NCBI GenBank assembly: GCA_002367635.1
Contig: DFDI01000042.1
Coordinates: 1-12,496, forward strand
Length of the DNA stretch: 12,496 nt
Origin: Betaproteobacteria bacterium UBA3031
GTDB lineage: Bacteria; Pseudomonadota; Gammaproteobacteria; Burkholderiales; Eutrophovitaceae
Direction: 5' to 3'
In this document: one piece after another, positions 1 through 7,051 of the stretch
Numbering within the stretch: the first letter of the stretch is position 1
Layout of the letters: the number at the start of each line of letters is the position of its first letter
Notes under the pieces: model-generated
Database searches by the model: none
Seen by the model: the letters and a program-made list of their open reading frames with translations, nothing else
Told to the model about the DNA's origin: nothing
Position numbers and translations under genes: made by a program

Positions 1-10
1 CTTCCGATCT
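1..10. other. Probable leftover sequencing-adapter sequence
   Basis: The first ten bases, CTTCCGATCT, are identical to the 3' end of the common Illumina adapter (…GCTCTTCCGATCT). They sit exactly at the edge of the window. A ten-base match at position 1 is very unlikely by chance, so these bases are probably not genomic and the real sequence would start near base 11. They happen to keep the amidohydrolase frame open (Phe-Arg-Ser), but those residues should not be trusted. Confidence 0.75.
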
Positions 11-1651
11 CGAGATCGATTCACTGGAGATATCTCAATTAAAGATGGGTTCATAACTGGCGTCGGAAATAACCTGGGTACAGCGACCCGAATTGTCGAT
101 GCGGAAGGCCTCTTAGTAACCCCGGGGTTTGTTGATGTCCACACGCACTATGATGGGCAAGTCACCTGGGATCCCTATTTGACTCCTTCGACGTTTCACG
201 GAGTCACTACCGCCGTATTTGGGAATTGTGGCGTTGGGTTCGCTCCAGTTAGAAAAAACGATGTGCCATACCTCATCAATCTAATGGAAGGAGTAGAAGA
301 CATACCGGGATCCGTATTATCAGAAGGTGTGGATTTTAACTGGGAATCCTTTCCGCAATACCTTGATGTTCTCGATTCATCTCCCAAAGCTATCGATATC
401 GGCGCTCAAGTTCCACACGGCCCCCTGCGGTATTATGTGATGGGTGAGAGGGGAGCGGATCACCATGCAATTCCTACTGATAAAGAAATAAAATCTATGG
501 GCTTGCTACTCGAGGAATCGTTAACCGCAGGAGCTATGGGGTTTACCACATCCAGAACAACGAAACACTTAAGTCGTGACGGAAAAAATACGCCTAGCCT
601 GTCAGCAAAACATGCTGAACTTCGTGGATTAGCCCATGCCATGAAGCGGGCTGGGAAAGGGATTATTGAGGTTAATTCGGATTTTGGTCCAGGTGAATTT
701 GAAATCATGCGCATGGTCAGCGAAGTGTCGGGTCGGCCCTTGTCCATCCTACTTCTACAGACGAATAATTCTCCCGACCTTTGGCGACAAACTCGAGATC
801 AAATCCATGAAGCCCGAGCGCAAGGTCTGACAGTAAACGGTCAAGTAGGATGCCGGCCCATCGTCATCATTATGGGGCTCGAAACCACGATCAATCCATT
901 TTCAACGCATCCAAAGTGGATCCAATTGTCATTGCTTACACGTGAAGAACGCCTGTCAAGAATCAAGCATGACCCGCAGCTGCGTCACGATTTAGTCCAC
1001 CAATTACCTGACGACGAACATACAAGACGAATTAAAGAATGGTTACCAAAGACGTTCTTAATGAATAAGGGGTTTGATTACGAGCCCTCACCAGAAGATG
1101 GTATCTGCGAAATTGCACGAAAGAAAGGAGTAAGTCCTTTCGAAGTAGCCCTAGACGGAATGCTTCAAAATGAAGGCAAAGGGCTTCTGGCACACACTTT
1201 TGAGAACTATTTTGATGGGGATCTTGAAGTCATAAGAGAAATGTTGCTGGACGAAGGCACCATCATTGGTCTTGGCGATGGAGGAGCACACGTGTGTACT
1301 GTGTGCGATGAAGGTGCACCAACATACTTGCTGTCGCACTGGGGTCGTGATAGAAAAAGAGGACCAACCATTCCTTTAGAATTTTTAGTACAGAAACATA
1401 CCTCCGTTAGCGCACGTGGTTATGGCTTTCTCGATCGAGGGTTGATTCAAGTTGGATACAAAGCAGATCTTAATGTTATTGACTATGAGCAACTGTCATT
1501 ATTAGATGCTGAGATTGTTTATGATTTGCCGGCTGGTGGGAAACGCTTAATTCAAAGAGCGCGAGGTTACCGTCACACATTCGTGTCAGGCGTAGAAATT
1601 ATTCACCTAGACGAACAAACCGGAAATCTGCCAGGGCGTCTTCTAAGATAA
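2..1651 (+). CDS. Amidohydrolase, N-acyl-D-amino-acid deacylase family (5'-partial)
   Basis: This is a metal-dependent amidohydrolase of the D-aminoacylase/N-acyl-D-amino-acid deacylase group, cytoplasmic by lack of any visible export signal. The reading frame is open to the left edge, so the N-terminus is missing. A TTG at 179 is not the start, because strong family sequence precedes it: GDISIKDG, then VTPGFVDVHTHYDGQ with the metal-binding HxH at 140-148. Further family landmarks are GNCGVGFAP, whose Cys (227-229) matches the metal-ligand Cys of D-aminoacylases, LLAHTFENY in the C-terminal half, GDGGAH at 1274-1291 with the catalytic-type Asp, and a typical end NLPGRLLR. All expected active-site motifs appear intact. 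About 549 codons are present, against roughly 550-580 aa for full-length relatives as I recall them, so probably only a few dozen residues are lost. It is the first visible gene of a four-gene + strand cluster, and an SDR gene follows 17 bases later. Substrate specificity cannot be assigned: this family also includes enzymes acting on other amides and cyclic compounds. Confidence 0.88.
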   Translation, partial: FRSRDRFTGDISIKDGFITGVGNNLGTATRIVDAEGLLVTPGFVDVHTHYDGQVTWDPYLTPSTFHGVTTAVFGNCGVGFAPVRKNDVPYLINLMEGVEDIPGSVLSEGVDFNWESFPQYLDVLDSSPKAIDIGAQVPHGPLRYYVMGERGADHHAIPTDKEIKSMGLLLEESLTAGAMGFTTSRTTKHLSRDGKNTPSLSAKHAELRGLAHAMKRAGKGIIEVNSDFGPGEFEIMRMVSEVSGRPLSILLLQTNNSPDLWRQTRDQIHEARAQGLTVNGQVGCRPIVIIMGLETTINPFSTHPKWIQLSLLTREERLSRIKHDPQLRHDLVHQLPDDEHTRRIKEWLPKTFLMNKGFDYEPSPEDGICEIARKKGVSPFEVALDGMLQNEGKGLLAHTFENYFDGDLEVIREMLLDEGTIIGLGDGGAHVCTVCDEGAPTYLLSHWGRDRKRGPTIPLEFLVQKHTSVSARGYGFLDRGLIQVGYKADLNVIDYEQLSLLDAEIVYDLPAGGKRLIQRARGYRHTFVSGVEIIHLDEQTGNLPGRLLR

Positions 1652-1668
1652 AACACGAGGGGATCAAT

Positions 1669-2439
1669 ATGAACCTAAAGGATGCTGTCATTATTGTTAC
1701 CGGAGGAGGCACAGGAGTTGGTGCAGCCTGCGCACGAGTTTTAGCTAAACGTGGCGCCCGAGTCGTCATTAACTACAACAAAAGCCAAGCAGGCGCACTT
1801 GAAGCAGCGAAACAATGCAAACAATTAGGAGGCGATGCAATTACGACGCAAGGTAATGTTGTCCTAGATGATGATTGCAAAAAAATAGCATCTGAGGCAA
1901 TGGAGCGATGGGGGAGGATTGATGGACTTGTTAATAACGCAGGCATCACAAGATTCGCCGCACCGCGAGATCTAGCGGCTCTAAGCTCCGAAGACTTCAT
2001 CGATTTATACTCGACCAACGTAGTAGGTTCCTACCAAATGATTCGGGCTTGCGCCGAGCATCTAAAAACGTCACGTGGATCAGTCGTGAATATCTCCTCT
2101 ATTGCTGGAGTCAAAGCAATTGGATCTTCTACCGCATACATCGCGTCTAAGGCGGCATTGAATGCGATGACAGTAGCACTTGCCCGCGCGCTGGCTCCGG
2201 AGATTCGCATCAATGCAGTCTGTCCCGGACTTGTGGATACCGAGTGGCACTCAAAGCGTTTCTCAGAAAACGAATATAAATCATTTCTAGAAAACTATGA
2301 AAATACAGTACCGTTGAGATCAGCAGCAACGCCTGAGGATATTGCCGAGTGCGTTATTTGGTTGCTCTCATCAGCTAGACTGGTCACAGGAGAAACCATT
2401 CTCGTAGATGCTGGGCTACACTTAGGAAAATCCATGTAA
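1669..2439 (+). CDS. SDR-family NAD(P)-dependent oxidoreductase
   Basis: This is a classical short-chain dehydrogenase/reductase of 256 aa, the usual family length. The Rossmann nucleotide motif TGGGTGVG lies at residues 11-18, NNAG at 89-92 and the structural Asn at 117. The catalytic Ser is at about 144, Tyr157 and Lys161 form YIASK, and PG at 186-187 precedes the substrate loop. The end GETILVDAGLHLG is typical of FabG-like members. All four catalytic-tetrad positions (N, S, Y, K) are present, so it should be active on an alcohol or ketone substrate. The sequence alone does not settle NADH versus NADPH. A strong Shine-Dalgarno GAGGGG (1657-1662), six bases before the ATG, supports this start. 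It lies 17 bases after the amidohydrolase and 49 bases before a beta-hydroxyacid dehydrogenase, so it probably acts in the same catabolic route. Annotation as fatty-acid-synthesis FabG is unlikely because no fab genes are nearby. Confidence 0.93.
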   Translation: MNLKDAVIIVTGGGTGVGAACARVLAKRGARVVINYNKSQAGALEAAKQCKQLGGDAITTQGNVVLDDDCKKIASEAMERWGRIDGLVNNAGITRFAAPRDLAALSSEDFIDLYSTNVVGSYQMIRACAEHLKTSRGSVVNISSIAGVKAIGSSTAYIASKAALNAMTVALARALAPEIRINAVCPGLVDTEWHSKRFSENEYKSFLENYENTVPLRSAATPEDIAECVIWLLSSARLVTGETILVDAGLHLGKSM

Positions 2440-2442
2440 CAA

Positions 2443-2460
2443 CTACAACTTCGATTGTAG
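2443..2460 (+). repeat. Small intergenic inverted repeat between the SDR and dehydrogenase genes
   Basis: CTACAA (2443-2448) and TTGTAG (2455-2460) are perfect 6-bp inverted arms around a six-base loop, starting three bases after the SDR stop codon. There is no T-run after it, and the next gene has its own Shine-Dalgarno, so it does not look like a terminator. It could be an mRNA-stability or processing hairpin inside the operon, or chance. Confidence 0.4.
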
Positions 2461-2488
2461 AAAACCCTTCAAAATTAGCGGAGACTGT

Positions 2489-3388
2489 ATGACAGAGGAC
2501 CAAACTCTAGGATTCATTGGTTTAGGCAAGATGGGGCGGCCCATGTTGCAACGATTAATAGATTCTGGTCGAAAGGTCGTTATTTACGACACCAACTGCG
2601 ACGCATTAGACGCTGCAGTCGCACTTGGCGGAATCCGTGCTGAATCTGTCCTCGATGTGGGCCACCGAGCGCAGATCATTATGCTAAGCCTCCCAAGCCC
2701 GGATATTGTTAAGGCAGTAGTCATCTCAGAAAAAGGTTTGATTAATGGTGACCGAGTCAAAACGATTATCGACTTTTCAACCATTGGAACGAGAGCCGCG
2801 AAGTTCATTGATGATCTAGTCACACATAAAAAAATTGCTTACATCGACTGTCCGATTAGCGGTGGCGTAAAAGGTGCGCATGAAGGGACACTATCAGTAA
2901 TGGTTGCGTGTCCAAAGGACCTATTCAAGGCACAAAAAAATCTATTAAACATTTTCGGAAAACCGTATCACGTCGGCGAGAGTGCAGGCCAAGCACAGTC
3001 CATGAAACTTGCCAACAATCTTCTGTCATGCGCGGCAGTTGCGATCACGTCGGAAGCCATGGTGATGGGAACTAAAGCGGGGCTAGATCCCGAGCAGATG
3101 CTTGAGATCATTAATGCTAGCACTGGCAAAAACACCGCGACTGAACATAAATTTCCGAAGTCAGTCCTTACCGGAACATTTGACTTCGGCTTTTCAACAG
3201 GCCTCTCATATAAAGACGTAAATCTATGTATTGATGAGGCAGAAGCCATGGGCATTCCGATGTTTTTAGGTTCAACTGTTCGACAAATGTTGGCCGCTAC
3301 AAAAGCCCAGTATGGCGAGGATTCGGATTTCACTTCCCTCTGCCGTTTAGTTGAGAATTGGGCACAAGTGGAAGTGCGAAAAAAATAA
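2489..3388 (+). CDS. NAD(P)-dependent beta-hydroxyacid dehydrogenase (3-hydroxyisobutyrate dehydrogenase-like)
   Basis: This 299-aa protein has the full-length architecture of the 3-hydroxyisobutyrate/tartronate-semialdehyde/6-phosphogluconate-type dehydrogenases. The N-terminal Rossmann fold carries GLGKMG at residues 11-16. An acidic residue, Asp34 in VIYDTN, ends beta-strand 2 where an Arg would suggest NADP, so NAD is slightly favoured. The substrate-binding motif DCPISGGVKGAHEGTLSVMV spans 120-139, with the SGG at 124-126. The catalytic Lys173 and Asn177 occur in GQAQSMKLANN (167-177). Lys242-Asp243 in the all-helical C-terminal domain match the second conserved Lys site. It should oxidise a beta-hydroxy acid to a semialdehyde, or run in reverse. 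Shine-Dalgarno GGAG (2480-2483) lies five bases before the ATG. It is in a run with an SDR upstream and a CMD-like gene 16 bases downstream. The physiological substrate is not recognisable; no valine-degradation or glyoxylate genes are adjacent. Confidence 0.9.
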   Translation: MTEDQTLGFIGLGKMGRPMLQRLIDSGRKVVIYDTNCDALDAAVALGGIRAESVLDVGHRAQIIMLSLPSPDIVKAVVISEKGLINGDRVKTIIDFSTIGTRAAKFIDDLVTHKKIAYIDCPISGGVKGAHEGTLSVMVACPKDLFKAQKNLLNIFGKPYHVGESAGQAQSMKLANNLLSCAAVAITSEAMVMGTKAGLDPEQMLEIINASTGKNTATEHKFPKSVLTGTFDFGFSTGLSYKDVNLCIDEAEAMGIPMFLGSTVRQMLAATKAQYGEDSDFTSLCRLVENWAQVEVRKK

Positions 3389-3404
3389 TCACTAGGAGAA
3401 AATA

Positions 3405-3785
3405 ATGAATGATGACTTATACCAAAAAGGCCTAAAAATCAGAAAAGATGTTTTAGGATCGGAATACGTGGAAAAATCACTTGCAAATGCAAACGAATTC
3501 AACGAGCCCATGCAAAGGCTTGTTAGTGAATACTGCTGGGGAGCTGTTTGGGGCAGAGAAGAACTACCCAAGAAAACCAGAAGCATGCTGAATATCGCGA
3601 TGTTAGCCATACTCAATCGCCCCAACGAGTTTAAGTTGCATATTCGCGGCGCGCTTAGGAACGGAGTGTCAACAGAAGAGATTCGAGAAATTTTATTGCA
3701 AGTAGCTATTTATGGTGGGGTTCCTGCAGCTATTGATTCGTTTAAAAATGCTAAAGAAATAATTGATGCTGAAACCACCCCCTAA
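3405..3785 (+). CDS. Carboxymuconolactone decarboxylase (CMD) family protein, PcaC-like
   Basis: This 126-aa protein aligns end to end, from memory, with 4-carboxymuconolactone decarboxylase (PcaC). It has an opening GLKIRKDVLG-type helix, the WGxxW motif at residues 45-49, the KLHIRGALRNGVS segment with conserved His79, and the helix EEIREILLQVAIYGGVPAA at 91-109. There is no CxxC, so it is not an AhpD-type peroxidase. Two positions I recall as conserved in true PcaC (YCGxPAAN) are changed: the Cys is Gly104 and the Asn is Ile110. Together with the absence of other pca genes, this argues that it is not the beta-ketoadipate enzyme but a relative acting on a related lactone or acid. Shine-Dalgarno AGGAG (3394-3398) sits six bases before the ATG. 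It is last in the catabolic run and its stop codon overlaps the convergent addA stop by 4 bases (3782-3785). Confidence 0.85.
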   Translation: MNDDLYQKGLKIRKDVLGSEYVEKSLANANEFNEPMQRLVSEYCWGAVWGREELPKKTRSMLNIAMLAILNRPNEFKLHIRGALRNGVSTEEIREILLQVAIYGGVPAAIDSFKNAKEIIDAETTP

Positions 3786-6700
3786 AACTCAAGCAACTCA
3801 CCATTGCTCAAAACTACCCCGATACGAATCGGTTTCGTATTTTTAATCCGCAACAAATCATCGCGATACTGAGTTAACTGCTTTTTATATTGCCGTCGAG
3901 TATCGGCATTGGGGGTCAAACTAGAATCCGATGAAATTTTATAATCAAGAATCCAAAGTTCGTTATCAAACTCAATAAGACGGTCAATCCGCTTAATGTC
4001 ACCGTCATCATTCACGTAAGCAACCTCATTTCGAGCTTTAAGGTAATTACCCGGCATAAAGAAACGCTTTAATTGTGGGGCGTTTGCAATACGAAAACTA
4101 ACATCCCACGCGGCGTCGAAGTCAGACACCGCCCCTCCGCAAATCTGATGGGCAGACTCCTTACTGATCAAGTCAATATCCACAGTTATTGTTTCCAGAA
4201 TTTTATGTACCAGCGTCCCGAATTCAATATCGGAATTGGTATAACGTTCTCGTCTAGTTCCTACCGAGATCTGCTCAGCATCATTTTCAATAATTTTTTT
4301 AGACCCGCTATCGATGTTTCTTCTCTCTTTAAGTTTTACGGCTTCTGACAAGACGTCAAGACCCTTATTCTGGTCGCACCGTTGTATTGCATCTCTTAAT
4401 AAGGAGTACCATGAGCTTGCGTTTTTTCGTGGTTGCGCTACGCCAGAAACAAAAAATGCCTGCCGCGCTCGTGTCACGGCAACATACAATAGATTAGTAT
4501 CTTCCACTCTATTAAGCGCTTCGTGACGCGCGAAAAAATTAGATCGTGCATCTCCTCGCTGCTTTTTTGAGCCATAGATTGAAAAATGGTTCGGCTCTCT
4601 TTCCCCGGGTATCCAATCAACCAGGACATCCCAATTATCAGCCCCTACTCCAGCATCGGCATCAGCCAAAAAAACAACGGGTGCCTCTAGCCCCTTCGCA
4701 CCATGAATAGTCATAATGCGCACAGCATTCAGGGACACCGACTGCGGACCCTCTCCGGGCCCCGCTCCCTCTTCTGCTCCCAATAAGCGAATTTGCTCAA
4801 GGAAACGTTCTAAACTGGGGTATCGTCCCGCAGAAAAATCGAGCGAGTACTCCAAAAATGTAAGCAGGTTTGATCGTATACGCTCAGCCAAGTCCGGTAA
4901 CGCATGGCCCGCATATCGATTGATCAGATCGGATTCGCCGTAGATCATGTCTAGCAAATCGTGAACTGGTAACGTGTCAGCATGCTTAATCCAACCAGAC
5001 AAACATCTCACCGCCGCATCGAATTCAATTAAGGATTTCGGTTGATCGTGGCTTTGATCATCAACCAACATACTCCAAATAGATTGATCACCTCGGTTAA
5101 CAAAGGTTTTTAACGAGACATCATTAAACGAAAAAATCGGCGACTTAAGGACATGAATCAAATAATGGTCGACGTGCGGCGTCAGGAGAAACTGCAACAG
5201 TGAAATGACACCTCGAATCTCCAGTGATTCCAAGAGCGCTCCATTCCTTTGACTAAAAAATGGAATGCCTAACATTCTGAATGCGTCCTCATAGCTCTTT
5301 AAATGCGTCCGGCGCCTAAGAAGAATCATAATGTCTGAAAACGTAATGGCGCGACACTCACCTTCGTCATCAATAGCTTTGTCCAAGACTAGTGAGTGAA
5401 TCTTTTCCCCAATCATCAGACCTTCTTGAAGGTGTCGGTCATCCATTGACTCCAGCCTAGACGACAGCAAGGGGTTTCTCCAGCGCGATACATCGCAAGC
5501 GTGATCCCGATCAGCTGCTTCAACCAATGGCAACGCTGCTAACTCTGAGGGTAGGCCCGTATGCACAGACTGCTGAATCACAAAGTTGGCGATTCTATTT
5601 TCAAAGCACACATTGACTAATTCTGTAATTCCAGGGGCGTTTCGATAACTCTGATTTTGAATAACTTTACGCCCACCCAGCTCAGAGACGATTAATTTCT
5701 CTGCCACCCCAAAAAGCCTTGGCTCGGCCCTTCTGAAACGATAAATCGATTGCTTTGGATCACCCACAAAAAATAACTTCATATTCGTGTCTGCTTGATT
5801 CGAAGCATCAATCCAAGATTTAAGAATGGTCCACTGAATTGGATTCGTATCTTGAAACTCATCAACCAACAAGTGCGTGTAGCGAGAATCCAAACGATGT
5901 AGGATAAAATCTGCTTGATCATCATCTAATAATAATGATCTGACATTCCATTCTAAATCGGCAAAATCTAGAATTTTAGAGGTGCTCTTAAAGGACTGAA
6001 ATGTTTTAAGCAGGCGATCTCCGACGATTTTCACAGCAAAATCCAACTGAACAGCAAACCAATCTGTTCGAACTGTACAAAGCCGATCCACAAGCACTTT
6101 TAATTCTGCACTAATACGAACGTAACTCTCCGCATCAGCAACCCCCATCCTCCCCATCATTGCTTGTGTAAGAGGCCTATCTCTAGATAATGTTTGCAAA
6201 CACGAAAACCAAATCTCAGGGTAATCCGTTGCGTCAGCCGCTTCAAACGCGGCGAGCTGCGACATCTCACTGCGTAGTTCGTTTTTTTTAAGTAATCTCT
6301 TAAATTCGACCAAATTAGTGAGTAATGCTTGATCGCACAGAAAGTCATCTAAAGGATCTTGGTCTTGATTACGACGCCAAGCTAAGATGGATTCTTGGAT
6401 TTCACGACTTTCTATACTAGCCCACCAATCCAACCGACTCGACACGAATCGTTCAAGTATCTCGTGTGTATTCTGAATTTCATATGTCCCGTAAAGATAA
6501 TCAAGAGCATCACTGACATCTCGACTAGAGGAAATATTTTTAAAAAATAATTCCCAAGCATCTCGGATAATCGAACCATCGCTATCTGATAACTCCCCAC
6601 CGCGACCCGATTGAGCTGACCATGGAGCCAACTGTATAATTTGTAAAAACCAACCGTGAAATGTGTTCACATTCACACCGGAAGGCGTAGATAAATACTC

Positions 6701-7051
6701 TCGATACAGCTCTCTGGCGCGAGGAATACATGCATCTACGTCACCAGGATTAATGCCTCGTTCTATTAAAAACCCTCTAACTTGTGCATCATCAGAGATA
6801 GTCAGCGCTCTCAACCAATCAGTTAAACGCGACCTCATCTCTCGAGCCGCTTTACGAGTAAAAGTGATCGCTAATATTTCCGAAGGCTTGGTTCCCGACA
6901 AAAGCAATCTGATAATCCTAGAAGTGAGTAACCACGTCTTACCAGATCCTGCGCACGCTTCGATAATCACATCGTTACGCGGATCAAGTGCGAACTCTTT
7001 GTAGTCGTGTCCGGAAATCACTTTGGTAGCCACGAAAAATCCTTTCGACAT
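3782..7051 (-). CDS. addA: AddA-type UvrD-family helicase with C-terminal PD-(D/E)XK nuclease
   Basis: This is the motor and 3'-strand nuclease of an AddAB double-strand-break resection enzyme, cytoplasmic, 1089 aa. Superfamily 1A helicase motifs occur in order. Walker A is AGSGKT (34-39), followed by ITFTRKAAREM (62-72), NTFHGW (129-134) and DEFQDTN (397-403). Then come GDPKQSIYRFRRAE (430-443), QSYRN (467-471), MTIHGAKGLEAPVVF (780-794) and YVAVTRAR (856-863). The C-terminal RecB-type nuclease shows FGTLVHKILE with His949, Glu1009, Asp1023 in RIDRL, Asp1036-Tyr-Lys1038 and a QxxxY pair (Gln1058, Tyr1062). Both activities therefore look intact. The start is uncertain: the ATG at 7051 overlaps addB by 34 bases, while an in-frame GTG at 7033-7031 has a much better Shine-Dalgarno. 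Either choice keeps Walker A. Paired with AddB just upstream, it should unwind and trim DNA ends for RecA loading. RecB was considered, but the partner is AddB-like, not RecC. Confidence 0.9.
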   Translation of the reverse strand: MSKGFFVATKVISGHDYKEFALDPRNDVIIEACAGSGKTWLLTSRIIRLLLSGTKPSEILAITFTRKAAREMRSRLTDWLRALTISDDAQVRGFLIERGINPGDVDACIPRARELYREYLSTPSGVNVNTFHGWFLQIIQLAPWSAQSGRGGELSDSDGSIIRDAWELFFKNISSSRDVSDALDYLYGTYEIQNTHEILERFVSSRLDWWASIESREIQESILAWRRNQDQDPLDDFLCDQALLTNLVEFKRLLKKNELRSEMSQLAAFEAADATDYPEIWFSCLQTLSRDRPLTQAMMGRMGVADAESYVRISAELKVLVDRLCTVRTDWFAVQLDFAVKIVGDRLLKTFQSFKSTSKILDFADLEWNVRSLLLDDDQADFILHRLDSRYTHLLVDEFQDTNPIQWTILKSWIDASNQADTNMKLFFVGDPKQSIYRFRRAEPRLFGVAEKLIVSELGGRKVIQNQSYRNAPGITELVNVCFENRIANFVIQQSVHTGLPSELAALPLVEAADRDHACDVSRWRNPLLSSRLESMDDRHLQEGLMIGEKIHSLVLDKAIDDEGECRAITFSDIMILLRRRTHLKSYEDAFRMLGIPFFSQRNGALLESLEIRGVISLLQFLLTPHVDHYLIHVLKSPIFSFNDVSLKTFVNRGDQSIWSMLVDDQSHDQPKSLIEFDAAVRCLSGWIKHADTLPVHDLLDMIYGESDLINRYAGHALPDLAERIRSNLLTFLEYSLDFSAGRYPSLERFLEQIRLLGAEEGAGPGEGPQSVSLNAVRIMTIHGAKGLEAPVVFLADADAGVGADNWDVLVDWIPGEREPNHFSIYGSKKQRGDARSNFFARHEALNRVEDTNLLYVAVTRARQAFFVSGVAQPRKNASSWYSLLRDAIQRCDQNKGLDVLSEAVKLKERRNIDSGSKKIIENDAEQISVGTRRERYTNSDIEFGTLVHKILETITVDIDLISKESAHQICGGAVSDFDAAWDVSFRIANAPQLKRFFMPGNYLKARNEVAYVNDDGDIKRIDRLIEFDNELWILDYKISSDSSLTPNADTRRQYKKQLTQYRDDLLRIKNTKPIRIGVVLSNGELLEF
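3821..3844 (+). terminator. Candidate Rho-independent terminator for the catabolic operon, inside addA
   Basis: ATACGAA (3822-3828) and TTCGTAT (3834-3840) form a perfect 7-bp stem with a five-base loop, extendable by one G-U pair. A run of five Ts (3840-3844) follows on the + strand. It begins 36 bases after the stop codon of the CMD-like gene, so it is placed to end the rightward transcript, but it lies within the 3' coding part of addA on the other strand. The stem has only two G-C pairs, so it may be weak. Read on the - strand the stem is not followed by Ts, so it should not stop addA transcription. Confidence 0.45.

Noticed and set aside
179..181. TTG as the start of the amidohydrolase
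   Set aside because: Clear family sequence, including the metal-binding HxH at 140-148, precedes it in the same frame up to the left edge, so the gene is truncated, not started here.
1669..2439. FabG of fatty-acid synthesis
   Set aside because: The SDR motifs are generic and no acyl-carrier-protein or other fab gene is adjacent; a catabolic SDR fits the context better.
2443..2460. Terminator between the SDR and dehydrogenase genes
   Set aside because: The 6-bp hairpin is AT-rich and followed by AAAACCC, not a T-run; the downstream gene continues the same strand with a good ribosome site.
4073..4943. Three + strand open frames of 70-91 codons inside addA
   Set aside because: They lie opposite a well-supported helicase-nuclease gene, have no recognisable domains and no operon context; they are shadows.
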